Positions 53,029 to 59,872 of a stretch of DNA of 64,000 bases are shown here, piece after piece (position 1 is the stretch's first letter; the number at the start of each line of letters is the position of its first letter). The translations under genes and the position numbers were made by a program. The notes under the pieces were generated by a model, which made no database searches, had not been told where the DNA came from, and saw nothing but the letters and a program-made list of their open reading frames with translations. The DNA is taken from the IMG/VR virus record IMGVR_UViG_3300021963_007890, positions 1 to 64,000 of that record. One strand, written 5' to 3'. This stretch comes from a virus.

Positions 53029-53718
53029 ATGATAGTTGAAAACTCAGTTTGGGATAGTCTAATAGATATTCAGCGTTACCTTGAAAATGCATTTTCAAGA
53101 TCTGGTCATGAAATAGAAGAGCCTGGAATGTCTCAGTTTAATCAGCCAGGATGGGTGAATAGAGTGTGGACAAGCGACATTTATCGAAGAGCTCATGTTG
53201 ATGTAGTTGATGCTAGACAGAAAAAAGGTCTATGGATGATGCATTGCTGTATATTTCCACATATTCACAATCCTGCTCCTATCTATGGGTTTGACGTTGT
53301 GGCAGGTAAAAATAAAATTACAGGCTGTTTCCATGACTTTTCATCGGCAGGAGATACCAATCATACTATGATAAAATGGTTTGCCGAACAGACAAAAGGA
53401 TTAGAGTGGAAAAAAGAAAGAGCATTACCTGAATGGGCACAAAATATTTTTAGCAATAATATGATAGCCGCAGGTAATGTACATAATGACATTGAACTTG
53501 AAACTATTGTTCAATTAACAAAAATTACACTAGATTATTATCTAAAACATGTAGGAAATAGTAATAATACACATGAAAATACTTCAAAATTTCAAAATTT
53601 TTACTGTTTTAATCAAAAGAGAAATCCACACACTTCTAAAGTAATGACCAGTCTAGGACTAGAGGAAGAGGACGTCCGTATTTTTATCCAAGATTGTTTG
53701 TTTCCTGAAATTCAATAA
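53029..53718 (+). CDS. pcyX: ferredoxin-dependent bilin reductase, PcyX/PcyA-like (229 aa)
   Basis: Start taken at ATG 53029; a TTG two codons earlier is possible. FDBR family features are clear. A strand HCCIFPHIHNPAPIYGFDV places a His and an Asp exactly 17 residues apart (H72 and D89 from this ATG), as for PcyA H88/D105. GKNKITGCFHDFS follows, as do LPEWAQNIFSNN and a C-terminal QKRNPHTSKVMTSLGLEEED. In cyanophage PebS the His is Asn, so this is nearer PcyA/PcyX than PebS. PcyX, known from marine viral metagenomes, reduces biliverdin by four electrons. Heme oxygenase and ferredoxin genes are not in the window. An auxiliary metabolic gene, monocistronic and preceded by a hairpin. Confidence 0.82.
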   Translation: MIVENSVWDSLIDIQRYLENAFSRSGHEIEEPGMSQFNQPGWVNRVWTSDIYRRAHVDVVDARQKKGLWMMHCCIFPHIHNPAPIYGFDVVAGKNKITGCFHDFSSAGDTNHTMIKWFAEQTKGLEWKKERALPEWAQNIFSNNMIAAGNVHNDIELETIVQLTKITLDYYLKHVGNSNNTHENTSKFQNFYCFNQKRNPHTSKVMTSLGLEEEDVRIFIQDCLFPEIQ

Positions 53719-53721
53719 ATA
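53715..53721 (+). promoter_or_regulatory. late-promoter-like box (ATAAATA) 7 bases from ATG
   Basis: Overlaps the FDBR stop and ends seven bases before the ATG at 53729. No Shine-Dalgarno, so probably leaderless. Confidence 0.55.
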
Positions 53722-53728
53722 TTTCATC

Positions 53729-56647
53729 ATGCGTGCCAGTGAATTAGATCCTAAACAACAAGAATTTCAAGAAATGTTCGGTAAATTTCTTGAGGTAGCT
53801 ATAGATGTTCTAAAACTAGATAGTCTTCCTGAATTTCACTTTGAAGCGTTCTTAGATCATCCCGAACAACCTACCTTTGGAATGTATGTCAATGGTGAAA
53901 ATAAATTGTATGTAGGTCTTAGTGGACGCCATCCTAATGATATCTTTAGAACCATAGCACATGAACTAACTCACTACAAGCAAGACACTGAACACATGCT
54001 AGATGCACACAGTGGAGAAACAGGTAGTCCTATTGAAAATCAAGCACACGCTATGGCAGGCATCATCATGCGTCATTTTAATAAACGATATCCTGACTAT
54101 CTTCGCAGTAAGCCTGTGATGGAAGATTTTGATCTAACTGATGAAAGTCTCAAAGGTTTAGCCGCAGCGGGTCTAATAGGTCTAGGCATGTTAGGTGGAC
54201 CCAAAGATGTGGCCAGTGGTAATCTACCGCAGGACCTACAAAAGGCACAACAGCAACATCGTGTTCAAATGGCTAAGAAACCATTAGTTAAAACACAGAC
54301 ATCAAAACCAGCAGCGGCCAAACCTTTGCCCGCCAAAGCAACACCTTTATTAAAGGTAGCCAAGGCCAATGGTATTAAAGGAATAGAACTGGCACAGTTT
54401 CTAGCACAAATGGAACATGAAAGTCTTGACTTTAAGAAGATGAAGGAGTTAGGTAAATCTACCTACTTCAACAAATATGACCCTAAGCATAACCCAAAGT
54501 TAGCAACTAAATTAGGAAACAAATATAAAGGAGACGGCGCACATTTTAGAGGTCGTGGCTTTATACAATTAACAGGTAGAGAAAACTACACACAAGCCAG
54601 TCGTGATATATTCGGTGACGATCGTCTAGTGAAGAAACCTGACCTAGCAGCACAGCCAGATATAGCCGCACGTATCGCGGTTTGGTATTGGACTGATCGT
54701 GTGAAACCTTTGGTCAAAGATTTTTCAGATACTACTCGTGTTACCAAGATTATCAACGGTGGACTAAACGGTCTTGAAGATAGAGAAAATAATTTTAGAG
54801 ACTACATGGCCAGTCTTGGTCTAATGGAAAAGTGGTCAATGAAATATAAAAAGAGCATCAACTGTGCTAATCCCAAAGGATTCAGTCAGCGTGCTCATTG
54901 TCAAGGTCGTAAGAAAACAGAAGATGTAGAACAAGATCCAGGAGATCCTATACCTTTTCCAGCAGGCACTACTTCAGTAGATGTTAGTGATCCCTATGAT
55001 TGGTATAAACTAGGCATGGTAATCAGTGATCTAGATGATGCTAATCCTCAAGCATTTGGACGAGGAGGTCCTAGCACTGTGATTGCCTTTGGCAGTGAAG
55101 ATGAAGAACATAGACTATTACCTCATCTTAAACGACTTGGACTTAAATTACAAGACATAGATAAACCCAGTGACACTAGAAAAATTGTGCCCGCGAAGGC
55201 TGTTTTAGATAAACTGGAAGAAGATTTTAGACTAGATATTATCAAAAATAATCTTCAAGAACTAGGAACTACACAATATAAAGTAACAGAACCTAGAGAT
55301 ATGGTAAATGTTGATTTTAGAACCAAGCAAATCACCTACAAAGTTTTCAAGTTCAAAGTAGATAAGCAGGTATTTCTAATTGTGCTCACTGTAAAAGATC
55401 AGGCAATGCCAGGCGCTAAGAAAAAGGTTCCAACACTAAATGTGGCTTTTGGTAGGCAAGATAAAAACGGGTGGGATGTTGACGATATTGACACTAACCT
55501 AACTGGTGACAATCAAAATCAATTTCAAATCTATTCTACTGTGATCAAGGCCATACAAAAGTTTATTACTCAACTGAACCCTAATGTAGCACAAATTATA
55601 ATAAAAGGAGACAATGAGAGACAACAGGTGATGTATGATAGATTTTTTAACTCACGCTATTTAGAGAAATTCTTTCCAGGTTGGCAATTAAACCCAACAA
55701 CTAAAACTCTAATAAAAAATCAAAGTCAGAATCTGAAAGAACTTTTGGACCCTAAACTAGCCGTAGATCTTGAATGGGCAGAGGGTAGTGACTATATTGC
55801 GGCTAGAGGTTATGTCACAGTGACAGATCAATATGGCAACAAAGAAGATGAAGAATTAGAAGTAGAATTCGGGGAATTTCCACACAGAAATCGCAAAGAA
55901 TACGAAGTTCAATTTAAAGTAGGCGATAGTTATGATATAACAGGTGGTGGCAACGCTAATGTGATTTTTGCCACGGTTAGACAGGCTTGTAAAGATTTCG
56001 TGGAAATGTATAACCCAGATCGATTATTCTTCACAGCAAAAGAGCAGTCCAGAGCAAGAATGTATGACACCATAACTAAACGTGTGGCCAAGGAAGTAGG
56101 CTGGCACGTTATACCATTTGATGAAATACAAAAGGATCCATTGTATAGGAATAGGAGTGATAACGGGTTTGTGTTTGTCATACAAAAAGGTCAAGCACCT
56201 GAAAAATGGTCCAGTAGTCAAAAGCCACAACACGGTAGTTTTATGCCTATCTGGTTTGTGTATAATGTAGATAAAGATACACCTACTGTGGCAGTTAAGG
56301 TTAGGGCTCCAAATAGAGAGACTGCTGTTCAGCACGCTATGAAAATAGAACCCAGTTTTAAAGATTTGGATTTGATGCAGATACATGCCTTGAACAGCCT
56401 ACCCAAGCGTGAAGTCACTGCGGTAAAGGATGGCGGCACAGCAGAAGATCCTAGTAAGGTAGGAGAAAACTTTGCTGATGGTCGTAACCCACAGGACAAA
56501 GGCGATAGTGGTAGACACGGCATTAAAAAAGGTATTACAATAGCACAACTAAAAAAGATTAGATCCAGTGACTCAGCCAGTCCGAGAAAGAAACAACTGG
56601 CGCATTGGCAGATCAATATGAGACAGGGGCGTAGTAAAAAAGGATAA
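53729..56647 (+). CDS. zincin metalloprotease-GH19 fusion protein (972 aa)
   Basis: Residues ~10-125 carry an HExxH zinc motif, H78-E79-L80-T81-H82 (IFRTIAHELTHYKQD), like small SprT-type or zincin domains. Residues ~205-370 match the GH19 chitinase/lysozyme fold: LAQFLAQMEHESLDF with candidate catalytic glutamates E229/E231, then KGDGAHFRGRGFIQLTGRENY and NGGLNGLEDRENNF. A KKSINCANPKGFSQRAHCQ linker follows, then an unknown C-terminus with two similar beta/alpha units (TLNVAFGRQDKNGW; VEFGEFPHRNRKEYE) and a basic tail. GH19 phage enzymes cleave peptidoglycan. Fusion to a protease suggests a virion-associated penetration enzyme or a self-processed precursor (inference). Leaderless-type start. 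Confidence 0.75.
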   Translation: MRASELDPKQQEFQEMFGKFLEVAIDVLKLDSLPEFHFEAFLDHPEQPTFGMYVNGENKLYVGLSGRHPNDIFRTIAHELTHYKQDTEHMLDAHSGETGSPIENQAHAMAGIIMRHFNKRYPDYLRSKPVMEDFDLTDESLKGLAAAGLIGLGMLGGPKDVASGNLPQDLQKAQQQHRVQMAKKPLVKTQTSKPAAAKPLPAKATPLLKVAKANGIKGIELAQFLAQMEHESLDFKKMKELGKSTYFNKYDPKHNPKLATKLGNKYKGDGAHFRGRGFIQLTGRENYTQASRDIFGDDRLVKKPDLAAQPDIAARIAVWYWTDRVKPLVKDFSDTTRVTKIINGGLNGLEDRENNFRDYMASLGLMEKWSMKYKKSINCANPKGFSQRAHCQGRKKTEDVEQDPGDPIPFPAGTTSVDVSDPYDWYKLGMVISDLDDANPQAFGRGGPSTVIAFGSEDEEHRLLPHLKRLGLKLQDIDKPSDTRKIVPAKAVLDKLEEDFRLDIIKNNLQELGTTQYKVTEPRDMVNVDFRTKQITYKVFKFKVDKQVFLIVLTVKDQAMPGAKKKVPTLNVAFGRQDKNGWDVDDIDTNLTGDNQNQFQIYSTVIKAIQKFITQLNPNVAQIIIKGDNERQQVMYDRFFNSRYLEKFFPGWQLNPTTKTLIKNQSQNLKELLDPKLAVDLEWAEGSDYIAARGYVTVTDQYGNKEDEELEVEFGEFPHRNRKEYEVQFKVGDSYDITGGGNANVIFATVRQACKDFVEMYNPDRLFFTAKEQSRARMYDTITKRVAKEVGWHVIPFDEIQKDPLYRNRSDNGFVFVIQKGQAPEKWSSSQKPQHGSFMPIWFVYNVDKDTPTVAVKVRAPNRETAVQHAMKIEPSFKDLDLMQIHALNSLPKREVTAVKDGGTAEDPSKVGENFADGRNPQDKGDSGRHGIKKGITIAQLKKIRSSDSASPRKKQLAHWQINMRQGRSKKG

Positions 56648-56649
56648 CG

Positions 56650-56862
56650 ATGTTTCTAAATACAATCGCAGCAATTTTTATTATATACGCAATTTTAATT
56701 TTATTTTCAACCAAAGACGGAATTAGCAAACAAGTAAGACAAGCCCTAGGCCCCGAAGATTTAGAAAGACTTCAAACTGAACTAGACTATCGTGAATATT
56801 GGGCGGTATTATTACTCTTATTCGGTTTATTAATATTATTACCTAAATTAATAATGTGGTAA
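56650..56862 (+). CDS. small two-TM membrane protein (70 aa)
   Basis: Two hydrophobic helices (TIAAIFIIYAILILF; WAVLLLLFGLLILLPKLI) flank a basic/acidic loop with KQVRQALGPEDLERL. It follows the zincin-GH19 gene by two bases and is ended by a terminator. Two TMs next to a muralytic enzyme would fit a holin or spanin-like role, but no family match is visible. Confidence 0.55.
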   Translation: MFLNTIAAIFIIYAILILFSTKDGISKQVRQALGPEDLERLQTELDYREYWAVLLLLFGLLILLPKLIMW

Positions 56863-56865
56863 AAA

Positions 56866-56885
56866 AAAGGACCCTAAGGTCCTTT
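56866..56885. terminator. bidirectional hairpin terminator
   Basis: AAAGGACC / GGTCCTTT stem with loop CTAA between the convergent membrane gene and the 94-aa minus-strand gene, with A-run upstream and T residues downstream. Confidence 0.8.
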
Positions 56886-56905
56886 AAATCTCTATGAGAT
56901 AGATT

Positions 56906-57190
56906 TTATTTCCTACCACCTGCTGCATTAACAAATTGATACATCTTTTCAGCAGTCTCTAGAACTTTATCAAGTCCTGGAAATTCAGGCATAGAAACTG
57001 TGCTGACAATTTGTCCAGTTTTTTCATCACGCTTGGCTGACAATTCCCAACCTTGGAATTTAGTATGAAATTCTGTTTGAACTAGGTCCTTGGCCATACC
57101 TAAGATTTCTGTGCGGATTTCATATCCGTTCTTATTAAATTTTACTTCAGGTAATTTTATTTCTGGTAAAATTGGTTGACTGTTTGACAT
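56906..57190 (-). CDS. small protein (94 aa), last gene of minus-strand micro-operon
   Basis: ATG at 57190 with a good ribosome-binding site (AAAGGAG, seven bases upstream). Helical, amphipathic: IRTEILGMAKDLVQTEFHTK, then GWELSAKRDEKTGQIV and DKVLETAEKMYQFVN. Unrecognised. Together with the 96-aa neighbour it resembles small helical granule- or membrane-associated proteins, but that is only a composition impression. Ends before a bidirectional hairpin. Confidence 0.55.
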   Translation of the reverse strand: MSNSQPILPEIKLPEVKFNKNGYEIRTEILGMAKDLVQTEFHTKFQGWELSAKRDEKTGQIVSTVSMPEFPGLDKVLETAEKMYQFVNAAGGRK

Positions 57191-57223
57191 ATTTTTCTCC
57201 TTTGTGTATGTGTATGTCTTATA

Positions 57224-57514
57224 TTAGGATTTTTGTGCTGCACGACTCTGCGAAGACCAGGCATCCCAACCTGCCTTGAACCAGTCAATACTAAAAGGAT
57301 TGACTAATTTTTCTACTTTGGTATGTAATATTTCTCTGCCACATGTTGAAATAATATTGCTTGTGGCTTCTACGGCACTGTGCAAAAATTTAGTTTGAGC
57401 ATCAATATAGATAATCATATCTGCTTTGATATCTTGATGACGTACATATTTTTCTACAAATTGCCTCTTAGCATTTTGCACGCTGTCGATGAACAGTAAA
57501 GGTTGATTAAACAT
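57224..57514 (-). CDS. small helical protein (96 aa), phasin-like pattern
   Basis: N-terminus MFNQPLLFIDSVQNAKRQF, then helices with DAQTKFLHSAVEATSNI and a NPFSIDWFKAGWDAWSS C-terminus. The pattern of long amphipathic helices with a W/F-rich end is loosely like phasin-type proteins; no diagnostic motif. A ribosome-binding site (GGGAGAC) and a minus-strand late-type box at 57545-57551 precede it. Confidence 0.5.
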   Translation of the reverse strand: MFNQPLLFIDSVQNAKRQFVEKYVRHQDIKADMIIYIDAQTKFLHSAVEATSNIISTCGREILHTKVEKLVNPFSIDWFKAGWDAWSSQSRAAQKS

Positions 57515-57543
57515 AATTGTCTCCCTGTCTGTATTATAAAACG

Positions 57544-57699
57544 TTATTTATTAATGTCAATAGGTCTGGGAATAAAATTTATTCTTGTAAAATCCCATTC
57601 CTCACCAAGTACAGTCTTTCTTTCTAACATTTCATCAATTGCTACAATGCCTAATAAAAACACTAGAAATCCTAGTGCTGCGATTAATTCGAATTCCAT
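57544..57699 (-). CDS. small TM protein (51 aa)
   Basis: Start ATG at 57699 (the longer frame to 57786 covers the neighbouring gene and has no translation signal). An AGGAGA ribosome-binding site lies just upstream, overlapping the preceding gene's stop. One membrane helix (FELIAALGFLVFLLGIVAI) then a charged tail (MLERKTVLGEEWDFTRIN). Unrecognised; part of a micro-operon of tiny proteins. Confidence 0.6.
   Translation of the reverse strand: MEFELIAALGFLVFLLGIVAIDEMLERKTVLGEEWDFTRINFIPRPIDINK
57545..57551 (-). promoter_or_regulatory. late-promoter-like box (ATAAATA, minus strand)
   Basis: 30 bases upstream of the ATG at 57514 and overlapping the preceding gene's stop. The leader contains a ribosome-binding site. 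Confidence 0.45.
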
Positions 57700-57707
57700 A
57701 AATTCTC

Positions 57708-57839
57708 CTAAGTATTTACTAACCAGTTTATAACATTTAGAAAACAGAATAATGGGCCTAACATTAGAAATATAATGATAGCCCACATCTTCTTATCGAA
57801 GTTTTTATAGTCCTTTTCACCTTCCATCCATTCTGTCAT
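57708..57839 (-). CDS. small TM protein (43 aa)
   Basis: ATG at 57839, two bases after the stop of the preceding gene, so translational coupling is likely. Acidic/basic N-terminus (MTEWMEGEKDYKNFDKK) and one membrane helix (MWAIIIFLMLGPLFCFLNVI). Too short for routine ORF calls but with good coding features; function unknown. Confidence 0.55.
   Translation of the reverse strand: MTEWMEGEKDYKNFDKKMWAIIIFLMLGPLFCFLNVINWLVNT
57713..57719 (-). promoter_or_regulatory. late-promoter-like box (GTAAATA, minus strand)
   Basis: 13 bases upstream of the 57699 ATG, with the AGGAGA site between; within the 3' end of the preceding gene. Confidence 0.4.
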
Positions 57840-57840
57840 A

Positions 57841-57954
57841 TCAGCGGCCCATTAATTTTACCGCACTTTGCCATTTACCTCTACGTGTCAAATGGCTAGC
57901 TACTAGACCTGTACACCAAACTTCATATAATATTTTTATTAAATTCATTGCCAT
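57841..57954 (-). CDS. 37-aa basic peptide
   Basis: ATG at 57954 with an AGGAG ribosome-binding site upstream; overlaps the preceding gene by ten bases. Sequence is part hydrophobic (LIKILYEVWCTGLVASHL), part basic (TRRGKWQSAVKLMGR). Related in style to the next peptide. Unrecognised. Confidence 0.5.
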   Translation of the reverse strand: MAMNLIKILYEVWCTGLVASHLTRRGKWQSAVKLMGR

Positions 57955-58058
57955 GCTCCTGGGTTGCGAGTGCTTAGGTATCTACGGGCACGAGCCTGGC
58001 CGCTGCGCTCTAGGGCGAGAAAAATTTTATGAAATACAGCTAAGATATAACTTATCAT
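57945..58058 (-). CDS. 37-aa peptide with GC-rich 3' half
   Basis: ATG at 58058 overlapping the end of the preceding gene region. The N-terminus is hydrophobic (MISYILAVFHKIFLALE), then an Arg/Ala-rich helix (RSGQARARRYLS). The second half is markedly GC-rich (CTGGCCGCTGCGC stretch), unlike its AT-rich surroundings, which suggests separate origin or conserved coding constraint. Function unknown. Confidence 0.45.
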   Translation of the reverse strand: MISYILAVFHKIFLALERSGQARARRYLSTRNPGAWQ

Positions 58059-58059
58059 A

Positions 58060-58232
58060 TTAAAAGTCCTTATGGGATTTGTATTCAAACTCTTTGATAT
58101 GATTATCAAGAGTCGCAGCATCGGTAATGCTTTTTGTGCTTAGGTATGTTTCTAAACGGCTTTGGTATCCATCTTTTGGAAACATCTCTGCCAGTCGCTC
58201 AAGGTATTGAGCATAATAGTTGATATAGACAT
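58060..58232 (-). pseudogene. small gene with apparent one-base frameshift near its start (57 aa if repaired)
   Basis: A minus-strand late-type box (CTAAATA, 58272-58278), a TCTCCT-complement Shine-Dalgarno (58243-58248) and an ATG at 58232 point to a start here. But the ATG frame ends after 26 codons (MSISTIMLNTLSDW). In the -1 frame a typical protein follows (YAQYLERLAEMFPKDGYQS, then SITDAATLDNHIKEFEY). Adding one base just after the ATG would join them as MSYINYYAQYLERL. So a natural frameshift, a recoding event or a sequence error is likely; the alternative ATG at 58344 gives an implausible low-complexity N-terminus. Confidence 0.5.
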
Positions 58233-58271
58233 TGCTTATATTTCTCCTATATGTATATGTGTATATGATTA

Positions 58272-58278
58272 TATTTAG
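58272..58278 (-). promoter_or_regulatory. late-promoter-like box (CTAAATA, minus strand)
   Basis: 39 bases upstream of the 58232 ATG with a Shine-Dalgarno between; likely starts the minus-strand micro-operon. Confidence 0.5.
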
Positions 58279-58331
58279 TATTATATTGTGCGACGCCGCA
58301 ATAACAAATGATTTTGAAAAGTTTTTTTCAA

Positions 58332-58338
58332 ATAAATA
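58332..58338 (+). promoter_or_regulatory. late-promoter-like box (ATAAATA)
   Basis: 17 bases before the ATG at 58356, with AGGAAA between. Confidence 0.45.
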
Positions 58339-58355
58339 GTTCATAGGAAACTTAG

Positions 58356-58604
58356 ATGAAAAAGACCACGAAAAGTTTAATGGAAGAGCTCAACAGCATT
58401 GCTGCCAAAAAAGACAATAATGCTGTGATAGAATCTAGAGCTACTCATGTTATTAACAGTGCTATAAACTTACTTTCTTCACTGAAAGAAAACTTTCCAA
58501 TTGAACAAGCGCAAGAGCTTGAAAGACGTTTTTTGAATAGTATAAAATCTTCTGATCCGGCTAAATTTACAAGAGGTATAAGAAAATACAGAGATAGTAA
58601 ATGA
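58356..58604 (+). CDS. small helical phage protein (82 aa)
   Basis: Basic-acidic helices (KKTTKSLMEELNSIAAKKDN; HVINSAINLLSSLKENF; EQAQELERRFLNSIKS) ending in a basic RGIRKYRDSK tail. Not recognised by name, but this architecture recurs in T4-like marine phages. A ribosome-binding site (AGGAAA) and late-type box precede it. Possibly assembly-related; no direct evidence. Confidence 0.55.
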   Translation: MKKTTKSLMEELNSIAAKKDNNAVIESRATHVINSAINLLSSLKENFPIEQAQELERRFLNSIKSSDPAKFTRGIRKYRDSK

Positions 58605-58634
58605 TCCTGTAAACCATAAATTTATTTTTTTATA

Positions 58635-58641
58635 ATAAATA
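58635..58641 (+). promoter_or_regulatory. late-promoter-like box (ATAAATA)
   Basis: 48 bases upstream of the 58690 ATG; the leader carries AGGAGAA. Confidence 0.45.
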
Positions 58642-58689
58642 AAAACATATTAGTGTGCATTTACACTTATAGATTTAGGAGAAATTAAA

Positions 58690-59100
58690 ATGCCAAGTAT
58701 TGTTAAAAAGAATGAAGCTGTAGTTTTACCTGCATTTAAGAATGGTGTCAGTCTACAGTTTTTTAAAGTTACATTCCCAAGTGACGTTAGTGCTAAACTA
58801 ACAGCCGTTTCAACATCTGGTGTAAGAAGCCCTGTAGCACAAGCTATTGAGGCTATCCAGGCTCGTGTTAGTGTTGAAGTAATGGCTCCGTTACAGACAG
58901 GCGGTACTGTTCTTCCAATCGCTGTAGCAGCCATCGGTGGTGATTATCCTACAGATAATTATGATGGTACAGCAGGAACAGAATCAATGGCTGCTTATCT
59001 ACAGAGCGTTGTTCAGGCAGCAGGTACAGTAACTGGTGCATTACAGGGTGTAGCGAACACAGCTACAACTGTTACAGGTGGTTGGCCCACAATTGCCTAA
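58690..59100 (+). CDS. hypothetical phage protein (136 aa), possibly virion-associated
   Basis: Begins MPSIVKKNEAVVLPAFKNG, then beta strands (VSLQFFKVTFPSDVSAKL), a short helical region with SPVAQAIEAIQARVSVEV, and an Ala/Thr/Gly-rich C-terminus (VVQAAGTVTGALQGVANTA). The strong Shine-Dalgarno AGGAGAA, leader and own terminator suggest high expression, as for a structural protein. Unrecognised. Confidence 0.6.
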   Translation: MPSIVKKNEAVVLPAFKNGVSLQFFKVTFPSDVSAKLTAVSTSGVRSPVAQAIEAIQARVSVEVMAPLQTGGTVLPIAVAAIGGDYPTDNYDGTAGTESMAAYLQSVVQAAGTVTGALQGVANTATTVTGGWPTIA

Positions 59101-59117
59101 TTAGTTATTAGGAAATC

Positions 59118-59143
59118 AAAAGCGGCTTCGGCCGCTTTTTTTT
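59118..59143 (+). terminator. strong rho-independent terminator
   Basis: AAAAGCGGC / GCCGCTTTT stem (9 bp) with a stable TTCG tetraloop and a downstream T-run; ends the 58690 transcript. Confidence 0.95.
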
Positions 59144-59145
59144 GC

Positions 59146-59163
59146 TATAAATATCTTTAAATA
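59146..59163 (+). promoter_or_regulatory. two tandem late-promoter-like boxes
   Basis: TATAAATA at 59146-59153 and TTAAATA at 59157-59163, ten bases from the ATG at 59174. No clear Shine-Dalgarno. Confidence 0.5.
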
Positions 59164-59173
59164 GGTAGTTAAT

Positions 59174-59599
59174 ATGAAGATAATTGAAATCCAAACTCTA
59201 ATTGACATCACAAATACTAAAGTTAATAGACCAAGAAAAGATTTTTTAAAGGAATATGATCAATTTAAAAATTTTGTCACTTTGAAACAATGTTTAGAAC
59301 TTCGTTCAATTATAAATTATCAAACTGATCCAGTAGTAGAAACTAAAGATGTTAAAAATTTAGATTTTGGTTCTAAATTTAAAGGAAAACATAATGTATG
59401 GACATTTAGATTTAGTCCTGATAGATCGGGTGTATACTCCGATGGTATTTCCGAAATTGGATTATTAGTGGAAGATATTCATGAAGTACCATTCATTCAA
59501 AATCTTACAGAAACGATAAATATTGCTAGGCCGGTCTTTGATTTAAAAGATACCGAGTCTAAAAATACAATCATCAAGGCATACGAAGGCTCAATTTAG
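59174..59599 (+). CDS. hypothetical protein (141 aa)
   Basis: An N-terminal basic segment (TKVNRPRKDFLKEYDQFKNF) is followed by a KQCLELRSIINYQ helix and a beta core (FKGKHNVWTFRFSPDRSGV). VEDIHEVPFIQNLTETI follows near the end. The protein is lysine-rich and compact. I do not recognise it. It begins after tandem late-type boxes and heads a plus-strand row of small genes. Function unknown. Confidence 0.5.
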   Translation: MKIIEIQTLIDITNTKVNRPRKDFLKEYDQFKNFVTLKQCLELRSIINYQTDPVVETKDVKNLDFGSKFKGKHNVWTFRFSPDRSGVYSDGISEIGLLVEDIHEVPFIQNLTETINIARPVFDLKDTESKNTIIKAYEGSI

Positions 59600-59611
59600 G
59601 CACATAAATTC

Positions 59612-59872
59612 TTGTTTGACAATTTATTAGGAGATCTTCGGAGTATGGCCAGCGATATAGAAAAAGCCAATCTAGAGGCACATGTTGAATTATGTGCAGA
59701 AAGATATAAATCATTAGAATCTAGATTAGATGCTATAGAATTAAAGGTAGGCGACCTATCAAAAACTATAAAAGATAGTCATCTCAGTACCATTAAGGTT
59801 TTAATTGGCACGGCAGGAACAGTTGTAGCTAGTGTGTTAGGTTTAGTTGTAGTGATGATTCAAAAATTATGA
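59612..59872 (+). CDS. coiled-coil plus C-terminal TM protein, XhlA/holin-like pattern (86 aa)
   Basis: TTG start at 59612; a later ATG at 59645 would remove the first 11 residues, but AGGAGA lies well upstream of it. Amphipathic helices (VELCAERYKSLESRLDAIEL, VGDLSKTIKDSHLS) precede one C-terminal TM (VLIGTAGTVVASVLGLVVV). The pattern, coiled-coil followed by a single TM at the end, is like XhlA-type phage holins or accessory membrane proteins. The homology is pattern-based; function is tentative. Its stop overlaps the next ATG. Confidence 0.5.
   Translation: MFDNLLGDLRSMASDIEKANLEAHVELCAERYKSLESRLDAIELKVGDLSKTIKDSHLSTIKVLIGTAGTVVASVLGLVVVMIQKL

Noticed and set aside
53029-53718. PebS as identity of the bilin reductase
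   Set aside because: PebS has Asn at the His position of the H-17-D pair; here it is His, closer to PcyA/PcyX.
57503-57733. Plus-strand ORF over the minus-strand micro-operon
   Set aside because: The minus-strand ORFs have Shine-Dalgarno sites and coupled starts; the plus-strand frame has neither.
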